Shown piece by piece: positions 22,971 to 35,200 of a stretch of 64,000 bases of DNA (its first letter is position 1; each line of letters begins with the position of its first letter). The stretch spans positions 186,001-250,000 of the forward strand of contig JAQGDQ010000003.1 of NCBI GenBank assembly GCA_030141605.1. Reading direction: 5' to 3'. Made by a program: the position numbers and the translations under genes. Origin of the DNA: Tubiluchus corallicola. Lineage: Eukaryota > Priapulida > Priapulimorpha > Priapulimorphida > Tubiluchidae. Under the pieces are notes generated by a model. It searched no databases. It saw nothing but the letters and a program-made list of their open reading frames with translations, and was not told the DNA's origin.

Positions 22971-24801
22971 ACATCAGCAAACAACCAACAAAAACAGTAC
23001 CAAGCACAGTCATAACGATTTTGAGCCCATCATACATACAGGACACTGCTTGTCTAGAGCAGTTCAACATTGCAGTGTGTTGCAATCAACTAAACACGCG
23101 CAGTATGATTGCTCCAATCTTGGTCGATTTTGTTCCAGGGATGCCAACGTATTGACTTTGACTCAATGGGCCGATTCCAAGACATATGGTCTTGGGAAGA
23201 TCGCTGACGCTTATCCTGTTGTTCTAGATTCTGTGGATAATCGAAAACGAAAAAATGGACGAATAAGGGACGATTACGACGTGTTTATTTCGTACTCTCA
23301 TCAAAATGAGGAGCAGACCGACCGACTTGACTAAGAACTTCCGGATTTAAACGTTTTTATAGACAGGACAGAGCTTGAATCAGGGGCAGATTGGCAGAAG
23401 ACAATATTTGCGGCCATTGACAATTCACGTTGCGTGATAGCTCTGTTGTCGCGTAGCTATGCTAGCTCACTGATGTGCCAAGAGGAATACGCCATAGCTG
23501 TTGCCAGAAATGCTCAGGGAGAAAATTTTAAGTTGATCTGTGTTGCCATAGAAGGAAGTAAACAACTCCCTGAGCTGTATAAACGCTCTGGCTTCGTGAC
23601 GGCAGAATCCGAAGCCAGTTATGATAAAACTTTGGGTGATACAGTGCAAGTCTGGTGACGATAAGTCGAAACTTTGCTCTAGCCGATTGGTGGAAGATTA
23701 CGTTAGTGGATACTTGGAGGAAACACGAAAACAGGTGGTGCTGGCATCGGCAACGAAAAATACTGACACAAGAAAGAAGAAATCGAACAAGGGAGACAAT
23801 CCGAGCAAAGTCAACCTTGCCATTTGCAGCAACAAGAAGGATTCAAACTCCGGGAAATTACTAGAACACTGGATCCTGGAGATGCGCCCGGAAGTGGAAA
23901 TGTGCGGAAAGAACAGCCAAACCCTGGAGCGACTAGAGGACGCTGATGTGATTGCGGTTTTATTTTCCGGACACTTCGTTCAACAATGTCTGTTGCTTGA
24001 GGAACTAGGCTTTGCAATGTTGCATATGAGGAAAGGCACAAAAGAAATATACTTAGTGACTTTGACAGACGTTTTATCATGTGGTGTGCTCAGATAAACT
24101 ATGGGACGAAGCAGCAAGTTCCTCCGAGGGAAGCAAGTTTATGGAATTAGTCAGAAAGGAACTGGGTGTGGCTAATGATGTTGACGACAGCACTATTGCT
24201 GCTCTTTATTTCGTTGGATTTGATATAACCACAGCAATAAAAAATGACGGAATGAGGGGCTCAACAAACGAGCGACCAGCTATGATCAACATCTCTTCTA
24301 AACGCCCTCCTCAAAAGGGGCCGCAAGACATGGGCTTTCTCTTTGCACACGTGAATTCTCTAAACAAGCGCAGGCCACTAAAGCAAAGATGCAAAATAAC
24401 ACCAACCGCAGAAATTCTGAAGATCGCAGGCAAGAGAATAAGACAGTTGAACAAAATGGAACGGAAGACGACACTGCCAAACTAGAGTCCAAACATGAAT
24501 CGCAGAAGACAGCACAAAACAGGAATCTTCACAGGACTTCAAGGTTTAAAGAAGACAAAACCAATGGTCAAACTACAGATGACAGGGAGAAGATGATAAA
24601 AAATGACAAAGAGAAGGAAGGTACAAATGTGAAGCAGAAGACAATCAAAAATGGCAAGAAGAACCTCAATCACATGACCAAAAATAAAGAAGCCACAGAA
24701 TCACGTTTAGTAGCTCGTTAGCAAGTGATGAGGAGCCAGAACTAAAATTGGATGAAGAACCCACACCGAAGAATCCATCACGAGCGTGCACAATATCTTA
24801 A
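22971..24801 (+). pseudogene. Tandem TIR-domain gene, disrupted
   Basis: Translated in shifting frames it reads as three consecutive TIR-type modules. Module 1 lacks its first half (LSPSYIQDTACLEQFNIAV, then MIAPILVDFVPGMPTY). Module 2 is nearly complete (DDYDVFISYSHQNEEQTDRL, a TAA stop at 23332-23334, then ELPDLNVFIDRTELESGADW and LLSRSYASSLMCQEEYAIAV). Module 3 is diverged (VNLAICSNKKDSN, ADVIAVLFSGHFVQQCLLLE). A Lys/Glu-rich tail ends at TAA 24799-24801. Frameshifts fall near 23150, 23645, 24080, 24385-24480 and 24705. TIR domains act in innate immune signalling, and some are NAD-cleaving enzymes; module 2 keeps a Cys-x-x-Glu at the position of the catalytic Glu in NADase TIRs, module 1 has Gln there. 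Module 1 starts right after an acceptor-like TTCTTATACAG, so an upstream exon may be missing. No poly(A) tail or target duplication was seen, so a processed origin is not shown. Assembly indels are an alternative to true decay, though the flanking genes have none. Confidence 0.8.
23262..23640 (+). pseudogene. TIR module 2, best-preserved part
   Basis: Box 1 (YDVFISYSH) at about 23274 and box 2-like VFIDRTELESGADW at about 23352 are intact, as is the SRSYASSLMCQEE helix. One in-frame TAA interrupts it at 23332 and the frame changes after about 23640. Its similarity to plant-type SxxYASSxxCxxE spacing supports the TIR call. Confidence 0.85.
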
Positions 24802-26236
24802 TCAGATACAGCACTTCTGCGGGCTTTAGAAAAAGGACGAACCCAACGGAAAAGTAGCTAGGGGGGTCTGGTGGTGCATTTAGGCTAATTTTAGACCATT
24901 TTTTCTCAGCAAACTCGGTAGTTTAAAACTCGTCACCTCAAACTTTTGACTCTTAATTACTAGTATAGCATATAATTGCGCACAGCGACATCTTTGCGAA
25001 AAACTTAATTATTACTGAAAGGGCTCAACGTTTTTACACTAAAATCATCAATGCAGAACCTTTTACTCCATATAACTTATTAAAAGCTACCACTTAAACT
25101 TCTAAAGCTTATAATCCTGAGGAAATATTTACTTGGTGTGCTACTCTGAAAGATGGCCCCTTTCGCCCACCCCCTAAATCCGCCTCTGGACTACCTGAAA
25201 GTACTGCTGTTTATCTGAATGTTATTAATTAGCGACGAAAGAACTAACAAGTATTAGTTTTTAAGCAGACATTTTGAGCCTCGAAAAGAAAATCGACATT
25301 TTGGAAGCCAGAGACTTGGGGCCAAATCGCATAGTTTACTAAGATGTTGCAATACAAGAGAAAATTATTATTTAAGTTGTAACAGACCACTAATTTAATA
25401 ACCAACAACAACTCTAATTAAATTAAAATTGAAGCATCTCAAATAGTTTGCAATATTGCTGTAACAAGGATCCTGACCTTGGCCAAATTTAAGTCTTGGT
25501 TATTTTATCAGGTTTGTTTAAACAAATGGTAGTCCGATTAACCGTGCATTTGTCCCATCAAGCATTAATTATGATTGTTATAAATGGTCTAGTTTTATAG
25601 CTGTATTTAAGTTATAATGAGAGTTAATTCTATATTGACATCACAGCGTCACATTTGATGTGTGAAAATGTTATAAAACGTATAAGATTCCGTTTGCAGT
25701 TTACACAATAGCAAACAAATGCCAGCTTTTGATAAACCACATGTCAAACAACTATACGTAATATTGCTGCACTTTGCGAAATTCTGCATTGACAGCAAAT
25801 GACATTAGTCATTAGTGGCGCATACAGCTAAACTAAACTAAAGCAGTTACTGTATCCACACCAGCGAGTCACTGTTCGTAATATAAATTTATGTTTCCCT
25901 GCACTAGTCAGGTTACTCGGCCTCAGGGAGTTCTTGCTTCATAAAATAAAAAGCATCTATTGAGCTGATATTTCTGTAGCAAAGTATACCATCCAAAGTG
26001 TCATCATCAAATCTACAGGAAAGCTGTATAAACTTGTTGTCAGCTACTTGCAAATTTCAGAAAATGTGAATTAATTTTTTAGGTCCACTTGTTAAGCTGC
26101 ACTGGTATTACAATTTACAATTTGTTAAACTCTTTACCTTTGTTCCTTATATAACCGTGCATTGCACATGGGTGTGTGTACAATAGTCATTAACATGTAC
26201 TAATTTCATGTTTAGGTGGGATTCTCAGTTAACAAT
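24802..26236. other. Spacer between TIR pseudogene and SLC37A2
   Basis: No gene or clear element recognised. A patch near 24860-25190 (GGGGGTCTGGTGGTGCATTT to CCCCCTAAATCCGCCTCTGG) looks like an old repeat but has no second copy here. The SLC37A2 promoter must lie here or upstream if the exon at 26237 is correct. Confidence 0.5.
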
Positions 26237-26289
26237 ATGGACTGCCTACTTGCTTTAAGGAAAACTTCCACATACGCTAGTATTACTAG
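26237..26289 (+). CDS. SLC37A2: SLC37A2 provisional first coding exon
   Basis: AACAATATGG start context; 17 codons beginning [17 protein letters not shown] and ending AG before GTAGAAG. Phase 2 is exactly what the next exon (starting G, then TGT) needs, and the length fits the family's short N-terminus. The donor is weak and the peptide is not conserved enough to prove it; another small exon further upstream could be the real one. Confidence 0.5.
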
Positions 26290-29200
26290 GTAGAAGTACG
26301 CAACAGTTGCAGCAGCATGAAGTATAGCATTGGGAGCATCCCACCAGGAATTATACTACTGGACAAGACCTGCTGCAACTGTCATTCTAAAAATGTGTGG
26401 TCAGTATTATTGTACATAGCTGTGTGATTTAAGACTAAAAGCCATTTAAGTAAAACTATAAATGCATTATCTTACAAATGTGTTTGCATTACCATTGTCT
26501 ATAGACCAGCTTTGCTAATGGGCAATTAGCTTGTAAAGCATTGGAAGATATTTTTGTGCCCTTAAAGATGCTTTTGTTATAGGCCTATCTCATCAGAAAC
26601 TATTATTCTCAACCATAATATGCAATGCACCATGTACACTGGCAACACACAACTCTATATCGCGTACCAGAAAAACAGAGCTCCAGTACAATCAAATTGA
26701 AGCGTGTTTCGGTGAAATTCAGCATAGGATGAAGAACTACAAACTTGCTTAAATGGTGGCAAAACAGAACCATTTCATTGCTCAACTAAATTTCAAAGAG
26801 CTCCTGATCTCTCTCCATGTTTTGTAGAGATTGGTGACGTCAGTGTCGGTCCTTCGCAAACCAAGAAAAATCTTGGAGTAACTTTTGACACTTTTTGTAC
26901 TTTGTCAAACCATGTAGCAAACCTTAATCAGTCAATATCATTGGCATTGTGGAAAACTGAAAAAATCGGATACATTCTCAACCACTGGACAACTGAAAAT
27001 TCACACATGCCTTCGTAACATCCAAACTTGATGAAAATCGCAAACTCCTACTAATTCGGAACTCTACTGCTCTCCTCATTACCAAAACTAGAAAATATGG
27101 TCACATTACACTATTCTAAGAGAGTTACTGGCTGTGGCAAAGTTTCAAATTCAATTTAAGATTATTTGTATCGCCTACAAGGTACTACATGGTTTGGCAC
27201 CTGCATATCTCACAGATCTGTTAATACGTGTAACGTAGGCTGAACTCTTCATTCTAATGCTAATGAACAAATTAATTTTCATCAGCCAGTTCCAAATACG
27301 GTATTCTATGATGAAAGAGCTTTTTCAGTTCGTGCTCTATATCTCTGGAATAACTTACCTGTGTTATGCAAATTCGTTAAGTTCTTTTAAACGACATCAT
27401 AAAACTCATTTGTTTAGCTTGTTCTTTTTATGATGAATTAATTTTTTAATGTATTTTAAATTTGAATGTGTCATGAAATTTAAATGTATTTTACTGTTCG
27501 GCATGCTGAGACTTAAAATGATGTAGTGTACTATATAAATAAATTTTACATTACATTTTACATTGTGAGTACATTACATTACATTCATGAAATTTAAGGT
27601 AACTGATAATTAGTCTTGAGCTAAAGGCATTTGTAACATTAGGTACCGAACCATTTACTTATTTGAATATATTACAATAGCTGTTAATTTGCATTTTGCA
27701 TTTTTACTAATAGACATTTTCAATTGGCAGGTGTAGAATATGGGTTTGGTTACTGACATTTTTATGTTATGTAACATACCACTTATCCAGAAAGCCTATT
27801 AGTGTTGTCAAGGTGAGAATTGATCTTTGTATTGCCATTGGTCAACCTATACTTGCTATTTTTGTGTATTTTTTGTAAAATTTGACGGCCTGAGTTGCAA
27901 AGTGCAAACTAAGCATATCTCAAGTAAATTGAGATATACAGTGCTGGTTAGAAAGTTGCTGTTAATGCAAATAGTAAGTACTGGTAATTATTCTTTGTCC
28001 TATGTTCGTTCCACCGTCTGCTATACTACGAGTATATACACATAGTTGATTAAATGTGTGTTTGCATAGCAAAAACGTTTAGAAGTTGGCATTTAAGCTT
28101 TTCTAGTTATTCGCATATCCTGAATCTCCATTTTATGAGGATCATTTTGATACCAAGCTCATCATGCTATATTATTTCAAAGCTGAGATTATGCATGTTG
28201 AGGTAAAGTGCACACTGCACACGGAAAAACATAATCTTGAGAAAATTGCTGTTAAAATTAGCCATTGCTTTTTGTTGCATTTCTACAAAACATTTTTAAG
28301 TTGTGTTTAAATCCAGTAGATGGCTCTTCCAGATGAATATCTGGGCTTGGCAACAGGAAAAACTGCAAGCAAAACGATTGCTTTTAAGGGCTACTGTCAG
28401 ATTTTGAAAATACATGTTTTTCACAATTGCAATTCCAGATTTTGGCCAGAGAAGAGGGTAAAGTGTTATAAAATTAAATTTTTAGTATTTTTGAACATTT
28501 TTCTGATCATTTGATGCTATAATATAAAAGTCCATCATATTTAACATAATTTTGATTAAAAATAAAAAATTGACATTTGACCCAGATTTTGGTGCATTCT
28601 ATTTTGAACCATCGTAACATAGTTTTAACTATGCGGACTTATGAATGATTTTGGTTTGCAAGCACACAAATGGTACTATACCACATACAGAAAAGCTTGC
28701 TACGGTAGTCTTAAAAATTTGTTTGCTGAGAGTCTGCAAATGACAGTGCAATTAACATGTTAAATACATGTGAAGTGATTTATTGTCTTTCAAGGATTTA
28801 TCTGTGTCCAACACTTGAATACCTAATTCTTAGTTCGGCCTACTAATGGCATTACCTTCAAGCGGGAATATTTTTCCAGGAGCAAATATTTCAACACCAT
28901 TAGTAACGACTTTTTCTTAACAAGTGCGACTGCTTTTAATTCACAAATAAAATTGGAATTTCCCAAAGAAAATTCTCATGAGAAACTTACAAAGCGATAT
29001 CTTTTTCATAGTCAAAATGTTATATTCCAGTGACTTATTTATGGATGTTTGATATTTGCACTGGTTTGTCCAGTAAGTCCACAAGTGAAATGCACATAAG
29101 GATTTTTTCTAGCAACAATTTTTCGCATTAATCGCTTTTGATAGCCAGCATTGCTTTGATTTGACAATCACTCATTTTTTAAATTCAAGTAAAAAATTGG

Positions 29201-32200
29201 CATTTTGCTTGTGTTTTAAGTATTTTAACAATATTTTTGAAATTTACAAATAAATGCTTGAAAACGTACAGAACGAATTCATATTGCTGTGCAAACGTGA
29301 AATTATGAAACGTCTACTGCAAAATATTTTTTCAATCAAATCTTTGGCAACATAATTTATAGTTACCATGTTTTATAACATGCTGTACAAGATTCTAAAA
29401 ACAGGTAGAATGCAAACAGAATCATTGTACGTCTTATATAGCATTTAGAAGTTCGGTGGAAATGACAGCACTAATTCATAGATAGCAATTGCAGAAATTG
29501 CTGAAAAAGTTGATACGAATACATTTTCAGGAAGTTCTACATTGGGAGAATTGTTCAGTACTTCCTGGTTACAACAAATCTGATCCATATGCCTGCGATT
29601 GGGCTCCTTTTGGTAATATTTCGCATATTTTATTAAGCTGTGCTTTGTGTAAGTTGTAATGTGCATTTTCTTTGCCCTTATTTGCTTGTGTGTTCCTTTA
29701 TATACTATATACTGAGCTATGCCTTCGGAGGAATCCGTGGTTATAGCATTTTCCTACAAAAATATTTATTATATAGGAAACACACTACAAGCAGGAATCT
29801 AGCACTTGAATGCAAGTGATGACTTGCTAATACTAAACTGGTTGCAGCAGGACCAGAACTTAGCTAGTTATCTCTATTAATATCTAATTTGAGAATGTGA
29901 ATCTGGAGGTGACTTAACTACATTCAGAAATGTATGCATCCTCTCTTAAGGAGCTAGCTAACCTAGCTGGTAGTGAAGGAAATGAAACTGCCTAGGAGTA
30001 ATATTCCTGGCCTGCTCCCATTCATATACTGACTGGGATTGGTGTTGCTCAACTTTGGTCACCAATAGAGACTGTGACTTCAGCTGTTATGAGTTAGTAG
30101 ATCTTTGACATTAGCTCCCAATCAAGATTAAAGTGAATATTGGTTTTCAGATCATGATAATTTTGAAGAACTTGAGGGTAGTTTGGATTATGCATTTCTG
30201 TTTGCATATGCTTTAGGGATGTTTGTTTGGTAAGTTTATGTAATATGTATTTATTTCTTGTCAATGATAGCAGTGATACCATTTTTGTATTTTTTGGAGC
30301 TTGTACTTCTGTAGAGTAACCAATGGTGTAGTTGGTGGTCGAATTCCAGTAGCAGACTTAGTTGCCCCGATTTTTCACTTTACAATGTTGCTAAGAATAA
30401 GCATTCCCTTTTACTAAACATTGAATTTTAACAATGTCGTTTTATTTGCATTTTGCAGGGATATTTGCTATACAGTAGTGGTATTTTGCTGCAAATGCTA
30501 AACATCTTTTCTTTTTTTCTAATCTAAGTTTTTTCACATTTTTTATATAAATCCAAGTATTTATATAATCCCCATTTTTCTAATCTAGTACACAGTTGTA
30601 ATATGCCTACAGGCTTACTAAAGCACAAGAAAACCTTCGTTTACATAGAGCTTCAAAAATTTGTTTTTAAATTGTATGTCACCTACATACTGTCTTATTG
30701 CATACAGGGCTTGCACTAGCAGTAACACTGCATAAAACTTGAAAACTTAAACTCCTGTGATAACCATTAAGCGCATAATTGACGATAAATCATTAGAAAC
30801 ACGTTTTGATAATAACATTGCATACAGCTTGAAAAAATAATAAGAGCATTTGTAGCACACACTTTACTAACTAAGCAAAATTTTAAATTACTGTATCTTG
30901 TCACTAAGATTAAAATTAGTTTTTCTGGTGAGTGAGTGATGCACACTGTGAAGGTGAGTCAGTGACATTTTAATAATTGGTGCAAACTTGTGAGTTATTA
31001 AAAATTTTCTTTTTTAGTTATAGTATGTCTTTCAAGCAGGTGAGCGTAATGCTGTATAAGTAATATAAATTTGCCTTTTCTTCCAATTTAAGTTAACTGC
31101 AAAAATAAAAACAAAACAAGTTAAATTGAAAATAGCATTCCAAATTTGAAATTGAAAAGAAGATAAAAAAAAGTGTTGATGCTTTTTTGATATTTTATAA
31201 GTCATTTGTTAAAACCTTGATTTTATTTTTGGTATTTCAGCGGTCACATAGCCGAACGTATGAATTTGCGTTTGTACCTAGCATTAGGTATGATGCTCAG
31301 TGGTGTGACCACTGCACTGTTTGGGCTGGGTTACTATGGAAACATTCATTCGTTAACCTACTATGTAGCTGTGCAAATTGCTGGTGGTCTCGTGCAGGCT
31401 TCGGGTTGGCCTGGTGTTGTGACCTGCGTAGGAAATTGGTTTGGCAAGGGACAGTAAGTCTGACTAAAATAGTTAAAATTGTTATACACTGTGAACATTT
31501 TTTAGTTTTTCTCTCCATTATTAAGCTTAATCGGTCTTTAAAGTTTTAATAATGATTTATTACTAATAGTTTTAACAGAATTTTAGTCGAAGTATTCTCA
31601 TCACACACTCCTTTATGCACCACTGTCTAGTTCTTCGTATAATGATTTTAACGACTAACTAATCTATTTTAAACACACTTTTCACAACCATTTATATATT
31701 ATTTACATATACCAGTTTAAGCTTGCAAGTTGGTTGTAAATCTTCCTTGCAGCTGTCTTCTGCTTCAAACTCGCTAACTTAAACAACTTTAGGAAATATT
31801 TTTTTAATTGGTAAATGAAAAGATATTATATATGTGAAACAACTGTTTCTTTTGTAAGATGTATGTGAAATTTTTCGTGTAAACTGTTAAACAAAACAAT
31901 GGTTCACAAAAGACTGTATTATTGTGGTTAGTAACTCTGTTATAATTAATCATCTTTTTGTTGTAATTAAGGTTGCACAAGAATATTCATCAACCTTTAA
32001 ATTGGATAAACAACTACATGCCATTTCATCAGCTTTGCACTGCTTTATGCTTTGCCATTGTTTTATACTGTGTTTTGTTTTACAGTCGAGGTTTAGTGTT
32101 TGGAGTATGGAATTCACATACTTCTGTGGGTAACATTTTGGGATCAGTAATAGCAACCATATGGATCACTAAAGAACTGGCACCCCCTTGGGGCATGTCT

Positions 32201-35200
32201 TTCATTGTTCCCGGTTTTATCATATTTTCAATGGGCATCTTTGTCTTCTTTTTTCTTCCTACAGGTATGAAATTATTAATAAACTGGACCCAAATTCTTG
32301 AAATTTCTCGTGCTAGGAATTATTATTATTTATCCAAGTATCCACTTATTACAATTTCCAGTCGTAGGATACATTCAAGGAATGGTAACAGATGTTTCCT
32401 TTTACAAGTGAGGCTTCATCGCTTCATTTCCATAAAGTTAGCAACTGGTAGCAATGCAGTGAAATAAATCGTCTTTAAAGACAATGTATTTTATGACCTT
32501 TCATCTAAGCTCTTTAGGCAATAAACACAAGTTTGTTGTTACAGGCTTGGGATGTTATTTGCAAAATTCTTCTGTAATTTACACAACAAATGCAAGGCTG
32601 TTTGGAGAATACATGCATGTTTGAAATGAATTCCATAAATTTCTCAGGGACATTTTCATTGTGGGTGCAGATTGAAAAACTAATCATTTTCTATTTAACT
32701 CTCAAAGTTTTTCCTGGTTCATGTATTGTAGTGATAAGACACACAAATGGTAATTGGAAGTTTTGTAATATGTTTGGTAAAAATTCTTTTATCGGTGAGA
32801 CATATTACCATATAGATGCCTCAGCTCTGCATGTTAGTTTTGCTACTGAGTTAGGCTTTCTATTTGTTAAATTTGCTTAGCATTGGTATTTTATCTTTTA
32901 TGCCTACTATCAAATTTAGGAATATTAAAAATGTATATTTTTTTTTTAATATAAACTATGCACTTGCAAGTCAACCACCATCATCAAATTTGCAATTATT
33001 CATAATATATGATTTGGTTAGAAATGTTCAATGCAATAATTGTCTATAGTTCAAATAAAAAATGTTTTGTGTTTAAAATTTACTTTGCATAAGCATTTAC
33101 TTGGACAATATTCATGCTGGTGAGACATTTGTGAAAATGTCTATATTGCTTGGTACATTTGTTCTAGTTGTTATAATCCTTTTTAAAACTTAATGGTGCA
33201 TGTAAGCAATGCATCAAATGTGAAATGTTTTTACTTATATTTCAACAATAGCTGATTAACATAAGCTTTAGATGACTTGCTTAGCAAAAACTTTTTTGCA
33301 TTTAAAGAAAAGGCCAAGCCTTCTAGGAAGTTGGGGTTATTTCAATGTAAATGAAAAATATTAGGATTTAGTAATGAAAGTATAATAATCAGTAAAAATC
33401 ACTTCATTTCTTTGCTTTGGCACTCTTTCATTTTAAACACCTGTTCTTCCACCAATGACATCGTTCATCGACTGAAGAAATGCAGAGCACCGCCAATTTC
33501 CGTCAAAAGTTTTTACAAAAAAATTTAAGTGTAAGTGATAACAATAAAATAAATCCAGCATGCTAAGTGACTTGTCCTTTCCTTTAATAAAAACTGCGGT
33601 TTTTGCTACTAGGTATTATCCTTCACAGGATAATAATAATAATATTCTGGACAGTTGAAGCATTTTTCTTTTTAAATTTCAAAAGTATTTTAACAGTTTG
33701 CTTATTTTTTTGTTGCAGATCCTACAGCTGTAGATTGCTTGCCTCCTAATCATAAAGGAAAGGTAAAATATTTTCGCTCATATTTTGTGATATTTACTTA
33801 AATTGTTCTAAATAGCCTATACTGGTCACATTTTTGTATTGACATGTTATAAATTTTATGGTAAGACAGCATTTAAGCTTATTGGCTTGCCTAAAGAGTG
33901 ACTGAATAAATGTGTAAAAATATTTGCATGAAGAGTGGACATTCTCGTGCTCATTCAATATTATTTAGACTTTTTACAGGCAGCATAATGCTGCGTGGTC
34001 GTCAGATTTATATAGTGTCTTTCACCTGTGTGTTTTAGCTTTTATAAAAACTTATTTATAATTATGCTTTGTCTGCAGATAACTAAACTAAAAATGCTTA
34101 CAGTCATACACAAAGTCTTTAAGACTACACTATAAATTTTTCTATTGGTATGTGGTTAAATCATTTAATGAATTCGTAAACCTTTATTTTGTTGACACAG
34201 GAGCTCTTTGTTAGTGAATTAATAAACTAAGACTTAATCAGTTTTTGTGCGTCAACCTGAAAATTTTCTGGTTTGAATGTTGGAGAAACAATAATGCTGA
34301 GTATCAGTAAATTGTTGTTTTAATGTATTTAAATGTTTTCATGTATTTCAAATGCTTTTGTCTTCTACTAATCTTTCAAGTGTTTTTTCATTTCTGCACA
34401 GAGTATAATGAATCACACAGTACAAAGAGCTGATGAAGCCTTGCTCGATCCCGGCGTAACTGACTCTGCTCTTGCTCATGTAAGAGTCCGTGCTTTCAGT
34501 TTTATTAACATCACTTGTAATTTCGCAATGCATGATTTAGTTTGCAGATTGGTCAATTTGCTGAAAGTTTTATTTATAAACTCAGACACTCACTAAAGGA
34601 GGTATGTGGTCATTGTGCCTCTTTGGTTTACCAAGTATTTTGGCAAACATGTTTAAATAATTATGCAATATTATAGGATTAGCATGAATGCATCTAATTT
34701 TCAATGAGAAAATGAACGTGTAGCCTTGTTCTTTTAGTTACTTTTATAATAAGCTTTTTTCTTGTCTTGTAATAATTTAATGAGAAATTTGTGCATGCCC
34801 AAATTAATATTTGACTTACTGTTTTCATCTCTGTGGCCTGTGGATTCAGTAACAGAATGTCTTTTTAAAAGACAAAAAATTCTTTGTTTCTGCTGAAATT
34901 GTAATTGTGTTTTATTAATTGTTTGCATTTCTTGCAATCGTTTTGTCATAATATCACCATCAATTGGAATCTTAAGGTTGGCGCACAACGTGGTCATTCA
35001 AAAGTTAATTCATATTGGGTTATTATTTGAATTACTCTGTTCAGTTAGTAAGATATTACCAGCCACATCCAGTGGTGCGCTTTGAATTAAAATCAGTGCA
35101 TTACTGCCGCATGTAGTAACACATTCTTATTAATTATACTGACTAACGTAAAATTTATACTTTGTAAGTAAACGCAAGTTAAGAAGTTTCTCTAGTACAA

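Noticed and set aside
28320-28514. Open frame starting [19 protein letters not shown], considered as an SLC37A2 exon
   Set aside because: It does not match the transporter at any point. The true exon 3 is at 29531-29612 with correct phases.
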